This document shows, one piece after another, positions 21,489-32,166 of a DNA stretch of 64,000 nucleotides; positions within the stretch are counted from its first letter, which is position 1, and each line of letters starts with the position of its first letter. The DNA comes from Phoenix dactylifera (taxonomy: Eukaryota > Streptophyta > Magnoliopsida > Arecales > Arecaceae). The stretch lies in NCBI RefSeq assembly GCF_009389715.1, contig NW_024068008.1, positions 186,001-250,000 on the forward strand, written 5' to 3'. The notes under the pieces are model-generated. The model made no database searches and had not been told where the DNA came from. It saw nothing but the letters and a program-made list of their open reading frames with translations. The translations under genes and the position numbers were made by a program.

Positions 21489-22878
21489 CACTACAAAAAA
21501 TTATAGCTTTCCCGACTCTTCCCCTCCGACGCTATCAAAAAGCGTCGGCGAAAAACGAGCGCGGTCGAAACTCGACGACGCTTTGTTTTAGTGTTGGGTG
21601 AAATTTGGATACGACGACGCTTTAAAGCGTCGTCGTAGGCCAAAGGATACGACGACGCTTTAAAGCGTCGTCGGAGGCCAAAAGGGCCCAACTCCCCCGA
21701 TCCCTCCTTCACCCAGCGCCCCCTGATCTTAGAGACGACGACGCTTTAAAGCGTCGTCGTAGGCCAAAAGATACGACGACGCTTTAAAGCGTCGTCGGAG
21801 GCCAAAAGGGCCCAACTCCCCCGATCCTTCCTTTTTTCTGCCGCTCCATCCGCCCACCCCACCATCGTCGTCGGAGGTTCTTTGTTTTAATCCCACACCG
21901 GATACCCCACCCGTTCTCCCCTAATTTCTTTTAATCCGCCGCCGCCTGGGCTTCGAAGCAGGGGCACTCGAGGGCTCCTCCGGATCGCCGTCACAAACTC
22001 TCTTCTGAGTCCGTTCCTTTCACACTCTCGTTGCGCGGCGGCAAGCAACGAGGGTGCCGGCACGCGCTCCCTTCTGGCCTCTGCCGCCGCTTCTGCCGCT
22101 TTTTGCGGAACCAGATCCTCCACTTTAGACCCTTCTTCCCCTCGAAACCCTCGGTGACCACACTGCAACCATCTGGATCCCGTCACCTTCCGTTCTTCTT
22201 AGAAGAGCGGGGCATTTGGAGGAGGAAGAACCGAGGGAGAAGGGGATGGGGTGCGCGCAGTCGCGGGTGGACAACGAGGAGGCGGTCTTCCGATGCCGGG
22301 AGCGGAAGCAGTGGATGAAGGAGGCGGTGACCGCACGCAACGCCTTCGCTGCAGCCCACTCCGCCTATGCAGTCGCCCTTAAGAACACTGGCGCCGCCCT
22401 CAGCGAGTTCGGCCAGGGCGAAGTCCCCCGCCTCCGTCTCCTCCTCCGCCACCGCCGTCCAACCCCCCACCGCCGTCTCCACCGCCTCCGCCGTCCAGCC
22501 CCCTATGGACGGACTTCTTCGCCATGGACGAGAACGTGCGCGGCCCGTCCCTGGGCCACCCCGAGGAGATCCAGCCGGAAAGAGAGGAGGCGCCGGAGGA
22601 AAGACAGGAGCGCCTCACCTGTTTTTTTTTAAAAACAGGTTGCTAACGCCGACGCTTATAAGCGTCGGCGTTGACTATTTTTCCGACGCTTTCATTAGCG
22701 TCGGGAAAGTCCTGTTTTTGCCGACGCTAAGAAAAAGCGTCGGTAAAAACCCGACCCACTCCCACCTGCCCGACGCCTGACCCACGCTTTGCGATGCGTG
22801 GGCTGGGAATTCGCCGACGCTTATAAGCGTCGGTAAAGACAAAAAAAAGCGTCGGGAGTTCTTCCTTCTTTTGTAGTG
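21489..22878 (+). mobile_element. CACTA family A element 2, complete, nested in CACTA-B, carrying a captured DUF630 gene fragment
   Basis: It starts CACTACAAAAAATTATAG at 21,489 and ends CTTTTGTAGTG at 22,878, flanked by TGA at 21,486-21,488 and 22,879-22,881. GACGCTTTAAAGCGTC repeats fill about 21,530-21,810 and 22,645-22,850. At 1,390 bp it is non-autonomous and keeps no transposon gene. Its right subterminal region matches the left one of CACTA-A1 inverted, so the element reads left to right, as does the captured gene piece. Confidence 0.95.
22246..22618 (+). pseudogene. Captured 5' part of a DUF630/DUF632 (NRG2/bZIP-like) gene, frameshifted
   Basis: The start MGCAQSRVDNEEAVFRCRER, followed by RKQWMKEAVTARNAFAAAHS and LKNTGAALSEFGQGE, is the conserved N-terminal DUF630 domain of plant NRG2/RLL-type proteins. 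The MGC start is the usual N-myristoylation site. After GQGE (about 22,425) the frame breaks. The native frame resumes in a Pro-rich stretch (PPPPS repeats) and continues SSPLWTDFFAMDENVRG to EERQERLT near 22,618. The capture ends there at a T-run/A-run hairpin before the subterminal repeats. DUF632 is missing. The GC-rich stretch 21,840-22,245 is probably the host 5' leader. Confidence 0.85.
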
Positions 22879-22881
22879 TGA

Positions 22882-24455
22882 TATTGTCAGCTTTTAGTAA
22901 CCTTCTGAGGTTAAGGTCCAACATGACTAGATATGGTCAACTATCACCAACCAAAATAATGTCACAGTCAACCATGGCCAACTATGGCCAGACAGAAATA
23001 AATAAACAATGCAATATTCAACTCTTCAAAAAGTTACTATGGAATGTATTCAAAAGAGAGGTGCATATGCGTCCAAGTTACACAAGCCACAATATCTACC
23101 TGCATTTAGATGCCCTGAGGTGGACAACTTAAATGTCTTAAGGTAACCAACTAGAAGACGTGAGAAATCCACTCTAAAATAGTGCATGCAAGAGATAGCC
23201 ATGAAGTGCTGTGCAAGAATTAGTCATAAAGTGCACAAAATATTGTTAGAGACATACTCATCAAGGAAAAAGCCAGCATCTGCAAGACATTTAACAGTGA
23301 CCTCCTTCTAAAACTAGAATAGGTTTAGGTCCAAGACCATATATCCAAAAGAAAATTAAGATCTTTATTATAGTATTATTTACAAAAATATTCAACTATA
23401 TCGGCAAAGAATATATAGAGCACAAACCCTGTCAACCGTCTTTGCATTTTTTTCCAACAATAGATCAGATCAGATACAGAGCACAAACCAATGTCACTCT
23501 GTCTCTTTTTTCCCCCTTCCAGTTAGAGAAGTTTGAAAAGGGACTACCCGCAGCAGAGGGGGGAGGAATAACCCTCTCTGCCTTGCCTACCTGCGGCAGG
23601 GGAAGGAAAAGAACCCCTCAAGGAGGGAAAGAAGAACCCTAGCGCGGCCGTCGATAACTGCGGCCACGGCGGCGATCAAGTGCGGCGCCGGATCCACAGG
23701 CGGAGACCCTCGGTAGGTTCCTTCCCCCTTCCTCTTCCTCTTCTTCGTTTCTTTTATTTTGTTATAATGGGGTAAAAGGAAACAGGGTTAGGGATTACCT
23801 CGCTCCGGGAAGAACCAAATGTGGGTTCTGAAAATCCTAGCCGATGAGCAAGAAGGAGGGGGGCGTCGACGGGGTGATGTAGCCGCGATGATCTTGTCCC
23901 GGGTGAGAGTTGGATCGGCCGATTGCGGGGCGTGATGTATCCATGGTCGCCGTCGACGGGTAGGCAGAAATGGTCGGCAAGGGGGAGCCGAAGAGGAGAG
24001 GGCGGAGGTGGAGGAGAGGAGAGGGGAGAAGAAAGGGGAAGCCGCGATGCCAAAATCCCTAAACCTCCAATCGGGCGATGCCAATGTGTTATACTGACCG
24101 GGCTGATAGGAAGTGCTTCGAATTGGCTCCAAATCGGGACTGGGTAAGTCCGTCTGCAAGCCAAATTTCATATGAAACTATTTTTTATCTATAAAGCTGA
24201 TTGGACGGAACTTGATGTCTCCCAGCTCCCCACTCATGAGGACAAAAAAAAAATCCCACACCTTCTTCCAAAATCCAATCCCATTGCATGAAAGTAGCAG
24301 TAGGGGTGCAAATGGATCATGGCCGAATTTGGGTTATTGAAGGAATTTGGGCGGAATGGCGGGTACACTTAGTTTCATTTTGGATTTTCTTCCTTTTATT
24401 TTTTTAAAAATTTAAAATTACTCAAAAATAATATTTTTAATATTTTTAGAATTAA
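22882..24455. other. Right body of CACTA-B, no gene recognised
   Basis: 22,882-23,440 is AT-rich and non-coding. 23,500-24,170 is GC-rich with open frames on both strands that show no domain. By position it could be the leader/promoter region of the minus-strand transcription unit or another captured piece. Confidence 0.4.
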
Positions 24456-24837
24456 AAATTAAATTTGGTGACGGAAATTTTTGTCAAACACCCGTCACTG
24501 CCAAAAATAATTTTTTAAAATTTATAAACACTTGGGTTACGATATTTGTGACGGCTAAATTTGTCACTGTCTTGTTGCAATTTCGGTTATCATTTTGCTG
24601 ACAGATATCCCGTCACTATGATGGTCACTAAGTTTTGGCGCCCATCCTACCTGCGCATTCTGTGACCGGTCTGTCACTAATCTGTCACTAAGTTTACACC
24701 ACGGTGACCAAATTTCTGTCGGTCACTAATCCGTCACAAATAGTGACTGATAACGGTCCGTCACTAATTTTCCGTCACTATACGCGTATTTTCTGGTAGT
24801 GTATATTGTTACATTCCCTCACACATCCTCAAACTAA

Positions 24838-25506
24838 GACCCCATTTGGTAGAGTTGTTGGCAGTAGATCTTTTTGAAGTAGAGCTTTTAAAATAAGCTA
24901 TTTGCTGTTTGGTAACTACATTTCTAAAGTGTTGTGAGACTTTAATATATGTTTGGTAAATAAACTGATAAAGTATTTTTGGTATAACAAAATGACTATA
25001 AAGGACATTGCATAGTATTATAAAACAGAGCATAATAAAATATAATATGTATAAATACATAAATATATAATATAATATAATATTACTGTAATGTAATATA
25101 ATATTATTATAATATAGTAGTATAATATTGTATACTATAGCATAATAATATAACATAATTTGATATTATATAACATAATATATCAATGTATTATGATATA
25201 ATATAATATAATATTTTATTTATAGTATAATACAATAATAAAGGTATAAAATATTATAATTATTATAATTATAAATTAATATTATTATTTTCTGTAATTA
25301 TTATATTTTATAACTCAAAATAGCTTTTCGACGAGGCAAAAAGTGCTTTTTTCGAGAATCTTCAAAATAGAGTTTCTTCCAAAAAGCTGTTTTAGCTTTC
25401 TAGCAAAGCTAAAACATCTTTTTAATTTTTTTTACAAACATCCCTATTCTATTTAAAAGTTCTTTCGAAGCTTTCTGCCCCTCCAAAAGCTCTGCCAAAC
25501 GGGGCC
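24838..25506. mobile_element. Tourist/Harbinger-like MITE (669 bp)
   Basis: Left end GACCCCATTTGGTAGAG and right end inverted GGCCCCGTTTGGCAGAG, flanked by TAA at 24,835-24,837 and 25,507-25,509. The interior (about 25,010-25,320) is very AT-rich, with many ATAATATAAT phrases. It lies 37 bp from the end of CACTA-B. Confidence 0.8.
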
Positions 25507-25509
25507 TAA

Positions 25510-27150
25510 ATCCCTATATACATGGTGCATCAAATGAAACGAGATGGAATCCTAGCCAAAACTTGATTCTTGAGTTTAGCTCATTTTTTCGCTAAAATGA
25601 GAGTATCTTAAATTGTAAGTTGATCAGCTACTTCATTTCTTTTCTTCTCTGTCAATATGAACTGCCTACTAATAACTGAATATGCCACCAACATTAGTGG
25701 ATAAATTCAGGCTGACAATCCAAAATCTCCAATAGATAGAAACCAACTTTGGTCTTCACGTCCAAGCCATCCATATTTCACCATATCCGGCCTATCGGGA
25801 ATATCACAAACCTTTGGCCAAAGGCTCTTTGTACCACTTAGAACTAGCAATGGGGAGGAGCCAATTACTGAGCTTTGGTTTCATCAAGTTTAGTTTGAAA
25901 TTAATTTTAATCTGAAAAGTTGAGATCAAGATTGACATGTCTACTACATTTTAAGCTCAATTTGAGTTTAATTTCGAGCTGACCCAAACATGGGACAAAT
26001 TGAATAGCTTGAAAACCTTTAATCAAGCTAGAAACTAACTCAAGCTTGAACCAAGCTTGGTTTAAGTTTGAGTTAAAGCTTGACTCAAGCTTTGTTTAAT
26101 CCTGAATTAACATTTAATGGACTGAAAAATTAAATAAATATTCAAGCTAATGATCTCAATATTATGGATCACTGGATCTAAGATTCAAAATCCATTATCC
26201 ATCCATCGATCTATCTATACAGACAGAGATACTTGGAGATGGTCAACTGGATATAGGTTGGATCGGCCACCTCCCCAACCATAGGATGGGCATGGATCTC
26301 CAAGCACATAACACCATCTTAACCTCCTTTTTGACTACATCCCCTCCAAAACAATTTGAATACACAAAGATGTACCAATTACACAAAGAAGTACTTAATA
26401 TATAGATAAGTGTTTTGACTACATGCCCTCCAAAACAAGAAACATTAACTTTCTGAATAAAAAGTAAAAGAATCAATTTGAGAATGAAAAAAAGGTTGGT
26501 TGATGATTGCAAGAATGAGAAAAATCCTTCCTAGAAGAAAAATACAAATTCAAAGGGAATTGTCATTGATGTGAAAAATTTGGCTGCAAAATTCAAATTT
26601 CTAGAGTGAAGCTCAATAGTCTAATGTTATATCCTTCTATTCAAAGCTTGAAAGAGAGAAATGAACTGAGAGTTAGCTTCTCATTACTTTTACTGTTGAT
26701 ACTAGTTGTCTTGATTGCAACATGCATGGGTATCTTCTTCTTCTTCTCATTTGATTGATATTGCTTATATTGATGATTGGATCATTGATTGTTATCTATA
26801 GGGAGGTATTTGATTCCCTACATGATTATACAGTTTTTAAGCTATTTCTACTACTAATGGTTTACTTTATCCTATCAAAAGTATTGGTGATCTATTTGTC
26901 ACGTCATCTTCTAGTTCTTCTCTTTCTCTAAGTAGTGTTTTTTTTGTGCTTAACATATGAAGAAAAATGTTATTTTTATTCATAAATCACAAATAGAGGA
27001 TTTTTTTTGGGTTTAATAGCATGGAGATTTATAATCATATAAAGCATCTAGAAAGCGTATTGTAGGAAAGTGAACAAGCTTGTTATAATGTTTGTTAGAA
27101 ATTGTTACAGGTATCAGACTCTTAAGCATGATACAACTAATAAGTGGCAA
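25510..27150. other. Non-coding intergenic DNA
   Basis: No gene seen. 25,850-26,130 is rich in AAGCTTGA/TCAAGCTT words. A phrase TTGACTACAT.CCCTCCAAAACAA occurs twice (about 26,331 and 26,413). This looks like old repeat debris. Confidence 0.4.
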
Positions 27151-27199
27151 GAGATTAGCCCATGTGAATTATGATAGTGTTTACACCCCTTCTCAATGA

Positions 27200-28300
27200 T
27201 CTAGCTGATAGCCTATGAGCAAGCGCTTATCATTAAATCCCCTATTAGAAAAAGGACGACCTTCTTTTTCCAATTGTGTTCAAATTATTAGATCGAGTAT
27301 GAAGCTTTAATAGTTAGCCTAGAGATACTGCTTGACATGGGATTCACAATAGTTGAAGCTGAGGATGATACTCAAGTCATGATTAAACGGCTCTGTGGAG
27401 CGTACAAGTGCAATAGTGAAGCACTTATGTGGTAACACATGAATGCCTTGTGGCTATTGTAAGACTTCACTGAGGTGGCTTTGAAGTTCATCCCTTGGCC
27501 TGAGAACCAAGAGGTGAATGAATTAGCATAAAAAGCATCAAGAGTGAAGATTCATAAAAATATCTATATTAAATTCATTATGACTGAGAAGAGACTTTTG
27601 CCATCTGTATTCAAGAGGCATGCCAATTCGCAATATGAAGTGTATGCTTCAAATGTTAGCTAAAATGACTGGAAGTACCTTATTATTCAGTATCTAAAAT
27701 CCTTCAACCAGGATCGGAAGAAAGATAAAGCTGAAAGCCATCAATTACGTTCTATTAGGTGATAAGCTATATAGGAGGCAGTTAGATAGATTGATGTTGA
27801 GGTGTCTTAGTGAAGAGAAATCCATGTTAGTAATATGTGAAGTCGGTGAAAACATATGTGGAACCTATTAAGTAGGATCAAAGATACGATGGCTAATTAC
27901 TAGACACAAGTATTACTAGCCAAAAATATTGAAAGATTATATAAGACATGCTAAGGGGTGCCAAGTATGTCCAAGATATGTTGTAGAGGGTTCAATGGAA
28001 GAATTACATCCTATCATCAAACTGTGGGTGTTCAGACGCTGGCAAAAAGACCTGATCAATCAAATCCATCCACCTTCATCAATAGGCCATGAGTTTATTA
28101 TCATGGCTATAGACTATTATTAACAAAGTACTATTATTAACTTTACAAGGCATCAGATAATTCGCAAATTCAGCCTTCCAAAGACTATTATAACCAAGTA
28201 GGAAACTATTTTTACCAACCAAGATATTTTGGCATTTGCGAAGGAGACTATGTCTTTTGGCCCAAGTAAGTTGGAGAACAAATAAATAAGCTTGTTTATT
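27200..28300 (+). mobile_element. Ty3/gypsy pol remnant (RNase H to integrase, Tat/Athila-like)
   Basis: Translated pieces with stops match a plant gypsy polyprotein in order. There is an RNase H-type piece near 27,340-27,530 (VEAEDDTQVMIKRL, KFIPWPENQEVNELA). An integrase zinc-binding piece follows at 27,895-28,130 (ILKDYIRHAKGCQVCPRY, with the C-x2-C pair, and PPSSIGHEFIIMAIDYY). Several stops and frameshifts and no LTRs show an old, dead fragment. The WQ-DLI-QI-PPSS-GH-FI spacing is typical of the Tat/Athila group. Confidence 0.75.
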
Positions 28301-28309
28301 TTGAACCTT

Positions 28310-29768
28310 TTGAATATGTTTACAATTTTTTTGGTTATCTGGAAAAAATAAAGGCATATTTGTTTCAATTAGGAGAAACAAATTTTTGGAGAGATCTAGA
28401 ATCTCGTTTTGATATTAAAAACCTTCAAATAAGGAACTATATTTCTCTATCAATAGTTAATGGATTTGACGAATTGGTTGGGAATAAATAGTGATTTTAT
28501 CTCAGGAAACTTATAGACAATTAACAAACATAACCTCTTGATTGACAATCAAACACCTATAACTACAAAACTTCAACGAGAAAGAGAAAGAAATCAAGAA
28601 ATAGAAATATGGAATCTCATACTTCAAAATAAGAAGGCAGTTGTATAACATTGTTCTTCTTCCTTTTTTTTTTTGTTTCTTGCATTTAGTTTGGGGTTTA
28701 TCTTGTATGCATATTATCTTAACATTGATTACTCATATTATCTCCTTTTCTTGAAGTAAAGGTAGTAGTATTACCTCTAATTTGGGTGACTATACTTTGT
28801 TGCAATGATGGAGAGTCAGATCGATCATGTAAGTAAAGAGAAAAATAACCAACCTTCATCATAGTGGCAAAGATAGAAGTGAAGCTATTGTCGCATAATG
28901 GTTAGGGTCCTTTTCTCTCTTGATAATCTATTGCCTTTCTTTGTGTTCTTTTTTTCTAGATTAATCCAATCACTTCAAATTTACCAACCATCTCTGCCCA
29001 ACCTTCTTCCTATTCCTCTTTCTACGTATTACCAACTCCTCTGCTCCCCAACTTTCTCTCATCCTTTCACTACTCTTGTATATGTTTCCTTCCAAGATAA
29101 ATGTGGTCGGTTCTCTGACTAGCTATCTTTCTTCAATCTTCTTCCTCTTTCTATCCACCCTATTACCGTCCAACTCCAATTAGCAATGTAGGATCAAAAA
29201 AATAATATGTCTGGATTTTCTATTATACAATTCTATTTTTCTTGTTTTTGCAAGGATATCATCTTGTTAGATTTTTTACTAATGTATCAACAAATAACTA
29301 TCTTAAATGCAAAATAATTTTCACTCCTTTGTATTATGTTTTTTTAAAAAAATTGTACAACTGCTATATATGTAAAGAGTTATATCTTTTTTATACATTT
29401 TTTAGGGCTATTAATATAAAATTTAATAATGTCTCTTCATACTTAGAATAGTTATTTATTGATATTGTTAGACAAAAATCTAATATAGGAGGAAATAGTG
29501 ATTTTTGGAGGGTAATTGTGCAATGAGATGTTTATAGGGGCATATATGAAAAAAACCCTCTTTTTGGGTTTATAAGAAAAAAGGAACTTGAAATATAAAT
29601 TCTTAGATAAAGGATGATCATAGTCCATGAAATCCAAAACATTGACTGGACAATGACTTAAAGAAAAAACAAAAAGAAAAAAGATAGTGAGAAAGGGAGA
29701 AGAAGCCTAGAAAGTCTCAATTAGTTATGATAGATATTGACATCAAATATGAAATGGAATAACAGTAG
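28310..29768. other. AT-rich non-coding DNA
   Basis: No gene or bounded element recognised. Short ORFs lack motifs. Confidence 0.4.
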
Positions 29769-30208
29769 TGTGAGGACCTATGTAGGTATGTTTTTGGTCC
29801 AATATCGATTATGCATACAGTAGATTTTGAGCATTTATACAAGGCTAAGGGAACTAAATAATACCTTTCAGCTAGCCTTTTTGTATGAGGTCTTAGATTA
29901 TTACAATCGGTATCAAAGTGGGCCGATCCATGGCCCATATGGACTACGGAACACTGGAGTACATGTCCATTTAGGTTGATTTTTGGCTAATTATGATATT
30001 TGTCATTAGATTTGTGACATTTATAATTGGATTTGAATGGATATGTGGATGGTAGGGCTTAAATAGGAGAGTATATGAGGGCTCAATTAGTATGTTTTTA
30101 ATCCTACATCAGCTATATACTGAGTATATCTTAGATACTTATACAAAGCTAAAGAATCCAAATGATACTATTTAGCTAGTCTTTTGGGTGAGGTTTTGAG
30201 TTGTTACG
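29769..30208 (+). mobile_element. TRIM retrotransposon copy 1, complete (440 bp)
   Basis: Terminal direct repeats lie at 29,769-29,905 and 30,074-30,208. The first begins TGTGAGGACC; the second is mutated to TATGAGGGCT. The repeats end in TTACA/TTACG. A primer site CGGTATCAAAGTGG follows the first repeat and a purine tract (AAATAGGAGAGTA) precedes the second. The target duplication AGTAG is perfect (29,764-29,768 and 30,209-30,213). There is no coding capacity, as expected for terminal-repeat retrotransposons in miniature. It is the diverged sibling of 41,655-42,093. Confidence 0.85.
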
Positions 30209-30213
30209 AGTAG

Positions 30214-31600
30214 AATTTTCATTGGTCATATATAATTGGAGCAGAGAGGAGAAGATGACAAAGAATAAATAGAAGAGAGGAGGAAGCTAAGATTGGAGAT
30301 GTTTCTTTGCAAGAGAGTGCAAGAATGGGGGCAACAAAGATCAAAGGAAAAAGGGTGGTGATTTGGAATCAAGGCAGAGTGGAGAGATACATGTCAAAGG
30401 AGCCAAAGAAACCTTATTAACGAAGCTTATAATATGAAAATGATGAATATAACTAGGGACATCAAGCTTTTTTTTTTTGGGGGTAGAGAGGCATCGATTT
30501 TTTAGGGAATGGAAAATGGCATGAGGAATCAAGACATGGCTACCTAGTTTCTCTCATTTTTTACCTATCTTTTAACATTTATCAAATTTCCCAACTTATG
30601 TTGATAACACATATATCATCAATTAGATACTCTTATTATGAACATAGAAGAAAATAAAAATAAAGTACATCTAACTAGATTTAAATCATCTAGTTACTTG
30701 GCATTGCTCTCCATATGGAAGGGATCCCAAGTGTGAATCTTGGTGGGGGCATCAAGTTAATTCTTACCAGTGGGGTGATCACTAGCACATGTTGGTTGAG
30801 AGCATATTGTAATCATAAACTAGTTTTTTTTTTGCGCTACGTTGTGGGGCGATCACTAGTACATGCTACTGCTAACATTTTTGCTATATAATTTTAGAGC
30901 TAGTTTTCTTTTGGGCATCTAGTGGGGTGATTATTGGCAGATACTGATGGGTGCTATATTATAGTCAGAATCTAGTCTCATTTTGCACTTACCACAGTTC
31001 GATTGTGGCCATAGTTTCAAAGACTAGGAGAGAGTGTGGATACATTAATTTGAAAATATATCTTTTAATAAAAACCATTAAATATCTTTGAAATATTTAT
31101 TTTTATATTTTCAGCATGCTTTTAATTAGGTATAATTGAAAATCTTATATTACAAGAAATAATATTCTATGCATATTATGATTGATTGAACCAGAGGTAA
31201 AGAAGACTTACCAGACTTTTAGCTCATTATTTTCTCTTGTTCCTTTTCAGATGCCGACTAATAGCACGGATGGGATCGCTGGGCTATGAGCAAAAGAACT
31301 AGGACCTAGGAATGATCCTTTTATTTTTAAATAAAACACTGTGTAGTCGACATTGATCAAGTTTAAAATAATGTTGCATCTTGTTTTGTGAATTTTTATC
31401 ATTTTAAGAAATTTAGAATCTTCATTTACCTCAACTGACACTATAGGGAATTTTTCTTAGACCGTGCTTCTCCTACCAATCAAACCCTGTACGGCATGCG
31501 GCCATCTGTCACATACTAGCTCATGCTAGTGGGAGTAGCATTATACTTTCTATTGACTAGCTAAGAAAAAGTTGTATTATGTTCACTATGAATAGTATAA
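30214..31600. other. Non-coding intergenic DNA
   Basis: No gene seen. Phrases such as GGGGTGATCACTAG and GGGGCGATCACTAG recur near 30,770, 30,845 and 30,910. This hints at a degenerate tandem repeat of about 70 bp. Confidence 0.4.
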
Positions 31601-31605
31601 GAAAT

Positions 31606-31744
31606 TGTAACAATCCAGTATCTCACATAAAGAAGAGGCTAGTTGAAAGTATTATTTGGATTCTTAGGCTCTATATAAGCATCCTAGTTCTTTCTGACAA
31701 ATTACCGATATGAGACCAAACATATGCCATTATAGGCTCTTACA
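31606..31744 (-). mobile_element. Solo LTR of the TRIM family (139 bp)
   Basis: It matches one terminal repeat of the TRIM at 41,655 in the same orientation: TGTAACAATCC start, GTATTATTTGGATTC middle, GATATGAGACCAAACA and CTCTTACA end. It is flanked by GAAAT and GAAAC (four of five bases), which fits a target duplication. It lies about 420 bp upstream of the intact F-box gene. Confidence 0.75.
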
Positions 31745-32166
31745 GAAACAAAAGAGAAGGGAGACAAAAGATGGCAAAAAGTGCATAGAGAACAAGCAAC
31801 CAGCCCAAAGCTGGTTCCAAAAAACAGGGCCCAAACACCGATGTACGATTACATGCAGATGGAAAAGGTGCAATGATGTCCTTAAAACAGGCAATCCCGA
31901 CTCATCAACCTCATTTGCTGCATTTGATCAACAAGTGTCATTTTATGATTGGTCGCATTTAGTGTTATTTTCTGGTTCATTGCATGTGCTCTCTCTCTCG
32001 CACTGGTTCATGCATTTACAATCCCCACCCCATCTCTCTCTCAAGGAAAGATTTGGCTGGGATTCCTCTTTGGGTTAATGTTTTAAAGCCGCCCTTTCTC
32101 TAGAGGATATTGTCACAGAAAAAAGAAGAGAACCTCACAATCTACTTTTCAATCTTGGAAAACCCT

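Larger units (their letters stand above)
18989..24801 (-). mobile_element. CACTA family B element, complete, with captured pectin acetylesterase exons and a nested CACTA-A element
   Basis: The ends are CACTACCAGAAAACACGCGT at 18,989 and the inverse of CACTACCAGAAAATACGCGT at 24,801 (one mismatch in 20), flanked by TAT at 18,986-18,988 and 24,802-24,804. Subterminal regions (about 19,000-19,560 and 24,460-24,795) are full of CCGTCACTA/TAGTGACGG words, unlike family A. It is 5.8 kb long, of which 1.4 kb is the nested CACTA-A2. No DDE transposase is seen. The minus strand carries captured pectin acetylesterase exons upstream of a short element ORF. A GC-rich stretch at about 23,500-24,170 lies where a minus-strand leader or promoter would be. 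Confidence 0.9.

Noticed and set aside
22367..22780. Overlapping 137-codon ORFs in CACTA-A2
   Set aside because: Frames around a Pro-rich, frameshifted DUF630 fragment that run on into transposon subterminal repeats.
23754..24171. Overlapping 127-136 codon minus ORFs near the right end of CACTA-B
   Set aside because: GC-rich leader-like sequence, two frames open at once, no recognised domain.
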